Assembly: GCA_963696675.1 (NCBI GenBank) | Contig: CAVOLM010000054.1 | Coordinates: 1-64,000 of the forward strand | Length of the DNA stretch: 64,000 bases | Reading direction: 5' to 3' | DNA from: DATBVX01 sp963696675 | Lineage (GTDB): Bacteria > Pseudomonadota > Gammaproteobacteria > Steroidobacterales > Steroidobacteraceae | Part shown: positions 27,791-35,381 of the stretch, in pieces | Numbering within the stretch: the stretch's first letter is position 1 | Layout of the letters: every line of letters starts with the position of its first letter | Made by a program: the position numbers and the translations under genes | The notes under the pieces: model-generated | The model's input: the letters and a program-made list of their open reading frames with translations, nothing else | Told to the model about the DNA's origin: nothing | Databases searched by the model: none

Positions 27791-27836
27791 TTGTGTCGGT
27801 TCGATATAAGCTGTATATTAGCAATATCTAATTTAG
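27791..27836. promoter_or_regulatory. arsR promoter overlapped by TTAG/CTAA operator half-sites
   Basis: For the arsR side, -35 TTGTGT (27791-27796) and -10 TATATT (27814-27819) are 17 bp apart. Three AT-rich half-sites overlie the -10 and start: TTAG (27818-27821), CTAA (27828-27831) and TTAG (27833-27836). They make ATTAG-N6-CTAAT and CTAA-N-TTAG inverted repeats. A weak minus-strand promoter for the TolC gene (TTAGAT, 17 bp, TATATC) runs through the same bases, so one repressor could shut both directions. Confidence 0.65.
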
Positions 27837-27849
27837 AGTCTACTGTTAA

Positions 27850-28218
27850 ATGAAACGAAGTGCAACCAGAACCAAGCCAGCGATGACGGATGCCGATAAC
27901 TTCGACGCGTCGGCGATGCGCAAGCATTCCGCAGATGCCGCGCGGCTGATGCGGTCGCTGGCCAATCGCCAACGCCTGCTGGTGCTGTGCGCAATCGCCG
28001 CAGGCGAGTTATCGGTCAGTGAGCTCAACCGCCGTGTCACGTTGTCACAGTCAGCGCTGTCGCAGCATCTCGCGATTCTGCGTAACGAGCAGCTGGTATC
28101 CACGAGGCGTGATGCGCAAACGATCTACTACTCTCTTGCCGCCGGTCCGGCGGTACGTGTTCTGCAGCTGTTACATGACGAGTTCTGTGGAACCGGAGAG
28201 CCGAAGCGTCGCCGCTGA
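27850..28218 (+). CDS. ArsR-family repressor with BigR/SqrR-type cysteine pair
   Basis: 122 residues of ArsR/SmtB winged helix: MRSLANRQRLLVLCAIA, recognition helix TLSQSALSQHLAILRNEQLV and wing STRRDAQTIYYSL. The only cysteines are C47 (LLVLC, helix 2) and C113 (DEFCG, last helix). They are 66 residues apart, the spacing of the dithiol in BigR (C42/C108) and SqrR (C41/C107), which form a tetrasulfide or disulfide with persulfides and leave DNA. No ArsR-type CVC metal site is present. I infer a reactive-sulfur sensor that derepresses the efflux genes around it. The ATG has no Shine-Dalgarno. Confidence 0.82.
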   Translation: MKRSATRTKPAMTDADNFDASAMRKHSADAARLMRSLANRQRLLVLCAIAAGELSVSELNRRVTLSQSALSQHLAILRNEQLVSTRRDAQTIYYSLAAGPAVRVLQLLHDEFCGTGEPKRRR

Positions 28219-28260
28219 CCGGGCGACGCAGACCCATTCTGAAACCGGAGCTATGCAGCC

Positions 28261-28482
28261 ATGACAACGTCCATCGACAAGCTCGTCTTCCGTTTTGCTG
28301 GAGTGTTCGTGCTCGCCAGCCTCCTGCTTGCCCACTATCACTCGCCGTACTGGCTTTGGTTCACGGCGTTCGTGGGCGCGAACCTGCTCCAGGCATCCTT
28401 CACTGGATTCTGTCCGCTGGCCATGATTCTCAAGCGCCTCGGAGCGCCCGCGGGTGCTGCGTTCGGTGCAACCAAGAGATGA
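28261..28482 (+). CDS. DUF2892 small membrane protein (YgaP C-terminal-like)
   Basis: 73 residues with two transmembrane segments and the DUF2892 signature NLLQASFTGFCPLAMILKRL. The same domain is the membrane anchor of the rhodanese YgaP, and it often accompanies BigR/SqrR/YgaV-type regulators. Here it stands alone, without a rhodanese domain. The conserved cysteine in FTGFCPL may carry sulfane sulfur, but that is inference. Second gene of the operon; the RND adaptor starts 7 bases after its stop. Confidence 0.88.
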   Translation: MTTSIDKLVFRFAGVFVLASLLLAHYHSPYWLWFTAFVGANLLQASFTGFCPLAMILKRLGAPAGAAFGATKR

Positions 28483-28489
28483 CAGGCTC

Positions 28490-29560
28490 ATGAGCAGACC
28501 ATCGTTACTCCCCATCATCTCCAGCGCCGCGGTTCTCTTGGGAGCGTGTTCCGGCGATGAGCTTCCGCAGCGGCCGTCGATGCCGGGACCGACTCTGCAG
28601 ACGATCACCATTGCACCGGCGACGGTGGAGAGGGAGACGGCGTTCGATGGCGTCATCGAGGCCGTGAATGAAGCCACGGTAGCGGCGCAGACCTCGGGGC
28701 GTGTGCTCGAACTGCCGTACGACGTTGGCGACTACGTTGAAAGAGGTTCGGTCATAGTGCGCCTGCGGGACACAGAGCAGCGGGCGAGGGCAGACAGTGC
28801 TGCGGCCGCGCTGAGTGACGCCCGTGCCCGGCTCGCGGAAGCACGCCTCGCACATGAGCGAATCAAGGACGTCTTCGACAAGGGCATGGTCGCGAAGGCC
28901 ACGTATGACAAGGCCGTGGCGGATCTTCAGTCGGCGCAAGCGCGCGTCGAAGCTGCAACCTCCGCTGCCGACGAGTCGAAAGAGGGTTTGGAATACACCA
29001 CCATCCGAGCTCCGTACAGCGGCATCGTCGTCGCCCGGCACATCAAGGTCGGAGAGATTGCGGCGGTCGGCAAGCCGCTGATGACGGGACTGTCACTGGA
29101 GGAGTTGCGTGCCGTCGTGGACATCCCCCAGGAGCACATCGGGCCGCTGCGCAAGCATCGACGGGCGAGAGTGATTCTGCCGGACGGCCGATCGCTCACG
29201 GCCGAACAGCTGCGTCTGCCGCCAGCCGTCGACCCGCGGACACAGTCGTTTCGGGTACAGGTCGCACTGCCGACGGGCGATCACAACGTCTTTCCGGGCA
29301 CGCTCGTGAAGGTTGCATTCGTCACGGGCGAGGAGCAGCAGCTGCTTGCGCCAGCCGCTTCCATCGTGCGTCGCGGAGAGATCACCGGCGTGTACGTGGT
29401 GGATGAGCATGGCCTCATCAGCTTCCGCTACGTGCGGACCGGCACACCGACCGCCGATGGCAGGATACCCGTTGCGGCGGGCGTTGCTGCCGGAGACAGG
29501 ATCGCCACCGATCCGATCGCTGCAGGCATCGCTTACAAGAAGCAGGCGAGCAGCGCATGA
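28490..29560 (+). CDS. RND efflux periplasmic adaptor lipoprotein (HlyD/AcrA family)
   Basis: 356 residues. Lipobox LLGAC with lipidated C20, then the barrel-sandwich hybrid (TVAAQTSGRVLELPYDVGDY, IRAPYSGIVVARHIKVGEI) around an alpha-hairpin of ~80 residues, a beta-barrel, and a membrane-proximal domain ending GDRIATDPI. It links the inner-membrane pump to a TolC-type channel. The stop overlaps the pump start (ATGA), so the two are coupled. Confidence 0.92.
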   Translation: MSRPSLLPIISSAAVLLGACSGDELPQRPSMPGPTLQTITIAPATVERETAFDGVIEAVNEATVAAQTSGRVLELPYDVGDYVERGSVIVRLRDTEQRARADSAAAALSDARARLAEARLAHERIKDVFDKGMVAKATYDKAVADLQSAQARVEAATSAADESKEGLEYTTIRAPYSGIVVARHIKVGEIAAVGKPLMTGLSLEELRAVVDIPQEHIGPLRKHRRARVILPDGRSLTAEQLRLPPAVDPRTQSFRVQVALPTGDHNVFPGTLVKVAFVTGEEQQLLAPAASIVRRGEITGVYVVDEHGLISFRYVRTGTPTADGRIPVAAGVAAGDRIATDPIAAGIAYKKQASSA

Positions 29561-32500
29561 GTGATTCCGATACGCCCTCGCTCGGATTGTCAGGGCGCAT
29601 CGCGCGGGCGTTCCTGACCACACAGATCACACCGCTCCTTGCGATCGTGGGGTTGCTGCTGGGCGTCTTCGCGGTGCTGATTACTCCTCGCGAGGAAGAG
29701 CCGCAGATCAATGTCACGTTCGCGAACGTGTTCATTCCCTTTCCCGGAGCTGGGGCGAGAGAAGTCGAGCAGCTGGTGACGACGCCGGCGGAGCGCATAC
29801 TCTCGGAGATTCAAGGTGTCGAGCATCTGTATTCGGCGTCGATGCCTGGCATGGCTGCCATCACCGTACGTTTCGCAGTCGGGGAGCCGCGGACCGATGC
29901 CATCGTTCGCCTGTACAACGCGTTGTACTCGAATCAGGACTGGATGCCGGCGAACGTGGGTGTCGGCCCACCGCTGATCAAACCGAAAGGCATCGATGAT
30001 GTGCCGATCGTCGCGCTCACTCTGTGGAGTGAGGATGCCAGCCTGACCGCGGATGACCTGCTGCGAATCGCGCACGGTCTGCAGGCTCCGCTGCAAAGAG
30101 TTCGAGGCACGCGAGAGATCAAGGTGATCGGCGGCCCGGAGCGCGTGGTGCACGTGCTGCTCGATCCACAACGGCTCGCAGGCTATGGGCTTGCGATCGA
30201 CGATCTGGCGCGGGCGCTCGGTACGGCAAACGCGTCCCGCGATGCCGGCTCACTCGTCGATGGCGGCCGCGAGATTCTCATCCAGGCCGGGACGTTTCTG
30301 CTCACGCCTGAAGAAGTGGCGGATCTCGTCGTAGGCGTGCGGGATGGCTCGCCGGTCTTCCTGCACGATGTTGCACAGGTACGATACGGGCCAGATCAGC
30401 CGGAGCAGTACGTCACGACCGCCATGGGTCCGGCGTCATCCGTCAAGGATTCGGCAGGTGGCCGGCATCCGGCGGTGACGCTATCGATCGCCAAACAGCC
30501 GGGTGAAAATGCGGTCATCGTTGCGCGCAACGTCCTCGGCCGCGTCGAAGAGTTGCGGGGAATCTATCTACCCAACAACATCAACGCGACGGTGACGCGT
30601 AACTACGGCGCTACGGCCCAGGATAAGGCGCAGACCCTGATCAAGAAGCTGGTTTTCGCGACGCTGTCAGTGGTGGTCTTGGTGTTCCTCGCCCTTGGGC
30701 GGCGCGAGTCGCTCGTCGTGGGCGCAGCCGTGATCGTGACCCTTGCGATGACGCTGTTCGCCTCTTGGGCCTGGGGCTTTACCCTGAATCGCGTGTCGCT
30801 GTTCGCCCTGATCTTTTCCATCGGCATCCTCGTGGACGATGCCATCGTGGTCGTCGAGAACATTCACCGTCATATGCAGCTCGGTGGAAAGTCTCTCTCT
30901 GATGCGATTCCTCTGGCAGTGGATGAAGTCGGTGGACCGACCATACTTGCGACCTTCACCGTGATCGCGGCATTGCTGCCGATGGCCTTCGTCTCCGGTC
31001 TGATGGGGCCGTACATGCGGCCAATACCGATCAACGCCAGCACGGGCATGCTCATATCCCTCGCCGTTGCATTCATGTTCACTCCCTGGCTGTACCGGCG
31101 GCTGTTCATCAGGCTCGCGGCCGCGCATGTCTCTGGTGAGGATCGCACCGCGCGACGACTGCAGAGCTTCTTCTCACGAGCAATGACTCCGTTTCTGCGC
31201 GGCGCCGGCGGCGCGCAGAATCGTCGACGTCTGTTGTTCACCATCCTCGGCCTGATCGTGGTGTCGTTCGGCCTCGTCTTCGTACGCGCGGTCGTCATGA
31301 AGATGCTGCCCTTCGACAACAAGAGCGAGTTCCAGGTCATGGTGGACATGCCTGAAGGAACGCCGCTCGAAGATACGCTGCGTGTCCTCGATGCGCTGGC
31401 CGATCGCGTGAGTCAGGTACCGGAAGTAACCGACTACCAGGTCTACGCGGGGACCTCAGCGCCGATCAATTTCAATGGTCTGGTGCGTCAATACTACCTG
31501 CGGCGCAGCCCGAACCTGGGCGACATCCAAGTCAATCTGCTCGATAAGCACGAGCGGGAACGTAAGTCGCATGAGATTGCGGCGGCGGCGCGCCCACCGC
31601 TCGTGCAAATCGGCAGGAAGTTCGGCGCCACGGTCAAGGTCGTTGAGGTTCCGCCTGGGCCGCCGGTGTTGGCCCCATTGGTCGCGGAGATTTACGGCCT
31701 CGACTACGCGCGTCAAATCAAAGTAGCGCAGCAGGTGCGCGCCGTCTTCGAGCGGACGGCAGATATTGTCGACGTCGACGACACGATCGAAGCCAGGCAG
31801 GAGAAGTTCGTCATCGAAGTCGACCGGGCACGCGCCGCTAAGCTCGGCGTGGCTCAGGATTCGATTGTTGCGGCGGTAGCGACCGCGACCCGCGGCGCGG
31901 ATCCATCGTATCTGCACAGCGAAGGTGCGCAATCGCCGATTCCTATTCGTCTCGAGCTGCCCTCGGGCGCGAAAGCCGATGTCGACGCGATTCGCGCGTT
32001 GCGGGTACGTTCGCAGAGCGGTGCGTTGGTGCCGTTAGGCGAGTTGGCGCGCGTGCAACGCACGACACGCGATCAGACGATCCATCATAAGGACCTGTTG
32101 CCGGTCGTGTATGTGATGGGAGATGCAGCGGGTCGCACCGACAGCCCCTTGTACGGGATGGCTGAGATCTCCTCGGCACTGTCGCGGACGCCGATCGAGG
32201 GCGGGGCGCCCATCGAGCGCAGCCTCACCGCGCAGCCTGATAGCCCACACGCGTGGAGCCTCAAGTGGGATGGCGAGTGGCAGATCACGCTCGACACGTT
32301 CCGCGACATGGGACTCGCTTACTCGGTCGGCCTGGTTCTCATCTACCTGCTCGTGGTCGCCCAGTTCCGCTCGTATAGCGTGCCGCTGATCATCATGGCG
32401 CCGATTCCGCTGACGATCATCGGCATCATGCCGGGCCACGCACTGCTCGGGCAGCAGTTCACTGCGCCGTCGATGATAGGCATGATTGCGCTCGCGGGCA

Positions 32501-32790
32501 TCATCGTGCGCAATTCCATCCTGTTAGTGGACTTCATTCAGCAGGAAGTGCGCGCCGGAAAGTCGCTGCAGGACGCGACGATCGCTGCCGCCGCTGTGCG
32601 CGCACGACCGATTGCGCTCACCGCGGTCGCGGCAATGCTCGGCGGCTTCTTTATCCTGGACGATCCGATCTTCGGTGGTCTCGCGGTCTCGCTGATCTTT
32701 GGCCTGCTCGTCTCGACCGTTCTGACGTTGCTGGTCATTCCGGTCGTCTATTACGCCTACCACTGGCGCAAGGCGGAGACCGCAGCATGA
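29557..32790 (+). CDS. RND-family efflux permease (AcrB/MdtB superfamily)
   Basis: 1077 residues, full length, with 12 transmembrane helices in two halves and two large periplasmic loops. The proton-relay aspartates in helix 4 are present (GILVDDAIVVVENIHRHM, ~residues 425-442). It should form a trimer pumping substrate to the outer channel with the coupled adaptor. The substrate is unknown. The persulfide-sensor-like repressor and the TauE/SafE fragment suggest export of sulfur compounds or of toxicants made under sulfide stress. A TauE/SafE reading frame was probably coupled at its 3' end (ATGA at 32787). Confidence 0.92.
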   Translation: MSDSDTPSLGLSGRIARAFLTTQITPLLAIVGLLLGVFAVLITPREEEPQINVTFANVFIPFPGAGAREVEQLVTTPAERILSEIQGVEHLYSASMPGMAAITVRFAVGEPRTDAIVRLYNALYSNQDWMPANVGVGPPLIKPKGIDDVPIVALTLWSEDASLTADDLLRIAHGLQAPLQRVRGTREIKVIGGPERVVHVLLDPQRLAGYGLAIDDLARALGTANASRDAGSLVDGGREILIQAGTFLLTPEEVADLVVGVRDGSPVFLHDVAQVRYGPDQPEQYVTTAMGPASSVKDSAGGRHPAVTLSIAKQPGENAVIVARNVLGRVEELRGIYLPNNINATVTRNYGATAQDKAQTLIKKLVFATLSVVVLVFLALGRRESLVVGAAVIVTLAMTLFASWAWGFTLNRVSLFALIFSIGILVDDAIVVVENIHRHMQLGGKSLSDAIPLAVDEVGGPTILATFTVIAALLPMAFVSGLMGPYMRPIPINASTGMLISLAVAFMFTPWLYRRLFIRLAAAHVSGEDRTARRLQSFFSRAMTPFLRGAGGAQNRRRLLFTILGLIVVSFGLVFVRAVVMKMLPFDNKSEFQVMVDMPEGTPLEDTLRVLDALADRVSQVPEVTDYQVYAGTSAPINFNGLVRQYYLRRSPNLGDIQVNLLDKHERERKSHEIAAAARPPLVQIGRKFGATVKVVEVPPGPPVLAPLVAEIYGLDYARQIKVAQQVRAVFERTADIVDVDDTIEARQEKFVIEVDRARAAKLGVAQDSIVAAVATATRGADPSYLHSEGAQSPIPIRLELPSGAKADVDAIRALRVRSQSGALVPLGELARVQRTTRDQTIHHKDLLPVVYVMGDAAGRTDSPLYGMAEISSALSRTPIEGGAPIERSLTAQPDSPHAWSLKWDGEWQITLDTFRDMGLAYSVGLVLIYLLVVAQFRSYSVPLIIMAPIPLTIIGIMPGHALLGQQFTAPSMIGMIALAGIIVRNSILLVDFIQQEVRAGKSLQDATIAAAAVRARPIALTAVAAMLGGFFILDDPIFGGLAVSLIFGLLVSTVLTLLVIPVVYYAYHWRKAETAA

Positions 32791-32863
32791 CCGCACTCCC
32801 GCTCGCTCGCGGCCGGGAGCAACGGCTGCGACGCCATGCCCGGATGGTGAGTCTCGTGCGGCG

Positions 32864-33271
32864 GTGTGCCGGCGCGATCCGCAGTCGCAGCGTTTGAGTT
32901 GGACATCTCCCTGCACGCTTGTGTTGGCACTGAGTGGTATCGGAACCGGAATCCTGTCCGGAGCTCTGGGGGTAGGTGCAGGGTTCGTCATCGTGCCTTC
33001 GCTCCGAGCAGCGACGTCGCTTTCCATGAGCTCCGTAGTAGCGACCTCGTTGCTGGCCATTGCGATCATCAGCGGCAGTGCCGTGGCCAGTCACTTGCTA
33101 CATGGCAACCGTATTGCGTGGCTCGTAGCAACTCCGTTCCTTGCGGGTGCGCTGACAGGCATGTGGGCGGGGCGAATGCTGGTGGTTCGCATTTCGAGTG
33201 CGCGCTTGCAGCAGTCCTTTGCGGCGCTGATGGGCGCCGCCGCGGTAGTCATGGCTTATCGTGGCATCTGA
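32864..33271 (+). pseudogene. C-terminal half of a TauE/SafE (TSUP) exporter
   Basis: About 135 residues, half the usual 240-270. It covers the second structural repeat: TLVLALSGIGTGILSGALGV, PSLRAATSLSMSSVVATSLL, then two more hydrophobic segments and AVVMAYRGI. An ATG at 32787, overlapping the pump stop, opens a short unrelated reading of 36 codons, so the first half seems deleted and the join out of frame. TSUP proteins move sulfite, sulfide-derived or organosulfur anions and occur in BigR operons. A true half-size TSUP that dimerises, starting at GTG 32864, is the alternative. Confidence 0.72.
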
Positions 33272-33569
33272 GGATCGCAAACACGGGAAGCTCCTGGAGA
33301 TTCGACCTGAACAAATCCATCGTTCTGAATCTGCTCTTGCTATGTTCCAGTGGCGACAGCTGGGCGACGGGGCTGCGCGCAGTGCCACCGAACGCCGTAG
33401 AAAGGGACCTCGGACGCTAGCCGGTCCACTCATTTACGCCACCCGGATCCGTCACTACCCCCGGCGGGGTAGAATCCGCTGGGTAAGTTCAACCCACCTG
33501 CACGGCGAAAGCGCCCCCAACTCCTTGTTTTCCAGCGTCAAACGCACTTCAATGCCTGTCGAAAGCGTG
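33272..33569. other. Right-end non-coding debris of the island
   Basis: About 300 bases with no convincing complete gene. A short frame near 33310-33420 reads NKSIVLNLLLLCSSGDSWAT, resembling a truncated signal peptide without a standard start codon. A TAGAAT at 33471-33476 might be a -10 for the downstream envelope genes. Confidence 0.4.
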
Positions 33570-33585
33570 CCTCTTCCCGGCACCA
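33570..33585 (+). repeat. Right copy of tRNA-Thr 3'-end repeat (candidate attR)
   Basis: CCTCTTCCCGGCACCA, identical to 26262-26277. The bases on both sides differ from those at the tRNA copy (G before and A after, against T before and T after), so the identity is exactly 16 bases. Confidence 0.7.
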
Positions 33586-33590
33586 AGTCC

Positions 33591-34415
33591 ATGCCACGTC
33601 GGCGTGCAGCCCTGGATGTGCTTGGGTCGATCAAGCATCTGCTGCTGCGTTGCATGCCATGGATCGACGAAGCGTGGGCCACGCATCGCGACACCGGGCT
33701 CAGATTCCGCGTGCGTCCCCGCGATGCTGTAGGTCGTACCATCATGCGGCGCAGGGCTTACGAACCAGAGTTGACCGACTGGTTGTTGGCGAACCTGGGG
33801 AAGGGAAACCCGGGAATCTTCGTCGACGTCGGCGCCAACCTCGGCTGGTTCACGCTGCAGGCCGCGCGTCATGAGCGCGTGCAGCGTGTAGTCGCGATCG
33901 AACCGGACGCGGTCAACCATGGCCTGTTGCAGACCAATATCAACAAGAATCCGTCGCGCGCGCCCGTCGATGCGGTGCTGTGTGCATTGGGCGCGGCTTC
34001 AGGATTGGCACGCCTGCAGCGTTACAAAGGATCCAACCTTGGCCGACATTCGTTGCTGAAGGATCACGGCTATGGCGGATCGTGGGTCCCGATTGAACGC
34101 CTCGACGAGTTATTGCATCGCCTGCAGCTCGCAGAGGCGCCGATTGCAGCCATGAAAATCGACGTCGAAGGTTATGAACCATTGGTCTTGGCCGGTGCGA
34201 GCGGCGCGCTGGCGCGGACGCGCCTGTTGCTGATCGAGCTGTCGCCGCGCTTGTCGCGCGAAGGCGGATTGGACTTGCCCGCTGCGATCAACGCGATCGC
34301 TGCGGCTGGCTTTGTCCCGGATGTGTGGGATCGGGGATCGCAAGTGCCGACTTTCGAGCAGCTCCTGGCCACACCCGAGCAGGTGACGGTGGCCTTCCGG
34401 CGGGTTGCCGCTTGA
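33591..34415 (+). CDS. FkbM-family SAM-dependent methyltransferase
   Basis: About 274 residues from ATG 33591 (MPRRRAALDVLGS). An upstream ATG at 33552 would run through the candidate att repeat, so I prefer the later one; neither has a Shine-Dalgarno. FkbM motifs: SAM-binding FVDVGANLGWFTLQAA, acidic VVAIEPDAVNH, and KIDVEGYEPLVLAGA. These enzymes O-methylate sugars, lipids or secondary metabolites. Its stop overlaps the TTG start of the first LpxL-like gene, tying it to the envelope acyltransferase cluster. Confidence 0.82.
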   Translation: MPRRRAALDVLGSIKHLLLRCMPWIDEAWATHRDTGLRFRVRPRDAVGRTIMRRRAYEPELTDWLLANLGKGNPGIFVDVGANLGWFTLQAARHERVQRVVAIEPDAVNHGLLQTNINKNPSRAPVDAVLCALGAASGLARLQRYKGSNLGRHSLLKDHGYGGSWVPIERLDELLHRLQLAEAPIAAMKIDVEGYEPLVLAGASGALARTRLLLIELSPRLSREGGLDLPAAINAIAAAGFVPDVWDRGSQVPTFEQLLATPEQVTVAFRRVAA

Positions 34416-35371
34416 TCAGGGGTGCTGTGGGCGCGGGCATCGCACCGGCTTCGACGGCGCGCCGCACGCCGCTGTGGCGCTTCGCGGGGCCACAATTCTG
34501 GCCCACGTGGCTGGGACTCGGCCTGATCCGCGTGCTCGACTGGTTGCCCTATCGCATACAGATGTTCCTTGGCAGCGCGCTCGGCTTCGCCGCCTTTCTC
34601 TTCGCGCGACGCGAGCGACGGGTCACGGCCCTCAATATTCAAATGTGCCTGCCCGAGCTCGATGAGAGCGAGCGCCGTCGCCTGGTGCGCGCGCATTTTG
34701 CGTCTCTGGGCAAATCCTTGTTCGAGACAGCATTGGTGTGGTGGGCAAGCGATCAGCGGTTGAGCAAGCTCATCCGGATCGACGGCCTCGACCATCTCGG
34801 TACGGCGCTCGCGCAGGGCAGGGGCGCTATTCTTCTCTCCGCGCACTTCACGACGCTGGAAATGGGTGCACGAGCGCTTTGCCTCCATGGTCCGACGGCC
34901 ATCATGTACCAGATGCCCAAGAATCAGCTGATCGCCGAGTTGTCACTACGCGGGCGTACGCGACACGCAGCGAGCGCGATTTCGAGTACCAACGTGCGCG
35001 AGCTGCTGCAGAGTCTCAAAGCGAATCTGCCAGTCTGGTACGCACCCGACCAACGCGACTTCGGCAAGTCGGGTGCTGTCGTGCCGTTCTTCGGCATTCC
35101 CGCCGCCACCAACATCGCGACCTCCCGCATCGCCCGCATCTCGGGGGCGCCGGTGCTGCCTTACTTCCCCGAGCGCCTCGCTGATGGTTCCGGGTACGTC
35201 ATGAGAATCCTGCCACGGCTCGAGGGATTTCCCTCGGATGATCCCGTTGCCGATGCCACGCGCTTTCATGCGCTCATCGAAATGCACGTGCGGCGCTGCC
35301 CGGAGCAGTATCTCTGGAGCTACAAGCGCTTCAAGCTGCCGGGTCCGGATGGCGACCCGTATCGTCGCTGA
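34412..35371 (+). CDS. LpxL/HtrB-family lysophospholipid acyltransferase, copy 1
   Basis: About 319 residues from TTG 34412, which overlaps the FkbM stop (TTGA). The HX4(D/E) catalytic motif is seen as SAHFTTLEMGAR, with FWPTWLGLGLIRVL near the N-terminus and the family block VPFFGIPAATNIATSRIA. Such enzymes add secondary acyl chains to lipid A or related glycolipids at the inner membrane. A second paralogue follows after 10 bases. Confidence 0.88.
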   Translation: MIRGAVGAGIAPASTARRTPLWRFAGPQFWPTWLGLGLIRVLDWLPYRIQMFLGSALGFAAFLFARRERRVTALNIQMCLPELDESERRRLVRAHFASLGKSLFETALVWWASDQRLSKLIRIDGLDHLGTALAQGRGAILLSAHFTTLEMGARALCLHGPTAIMYQMPKNQLIAELSLRGRTRHAASAISSTNVRELLQSLKANLPVWYAPDQRDFGKSGAVVPFFGIPAATNIATSRIARISGAPVLPYFPERLADGSGYVMRILPRLEGFPSDDPVADATRFHALIEMHVRRCPEQYLWSYKRFKLPGPDGDPYRR

Positions 35372-35381
35372 TGGTGCGACG

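Larger units (their letters stand above)
26262..33585. mobile_element. Candidate tRNA-Thr-inserted genomic island, no integrase seen
   Basis: About 7.3 kb bounded by a perfect 16-bp repeat of the tRNA-Thr 3' end, the pattern left by tyrosine-recombinase elements. The cargo is a TolC-like gene, an ArsR regulator, DUF2892, an RND adaptor and pump, and a half-length TauE/SafE gene. Both ends carry non-coding debris (26278-26412 and 33272-33569). No integrase, excisionase or transfer gene is present, so it would be a decayed element or one mobilised in trans. None of its genes is frameshifted, unlike many in the flanks. The repeat could be chance, but a 16-bp match ending exactly at a tRNA end is unlikely. 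Confidence 0.6.

Noticed and set aside
27850..28218. Reading the ArsR protein as an arsenic or zinc sensor
   Set aside because: The alpha3 CxC motif and the alpha5 metal ligands of the known metal sensors are absent; only the BigR/SqrR-type cysteine pair is present.
29557..32790. Calling the RND pump a CusA-type copper/silver exporter
   Set aside because: There is no adjacent CusF, CusRS or methionine-rich adaptor, and the regulator is not of the copper type; substrate left open.
33310..33420. Short frame resembling a signal peptide (NKSIVLNLLLLCSS) at the right end of the island
   Set aside because: It has no standard start codon and no recognisable mature domain, so I treat it as debris.
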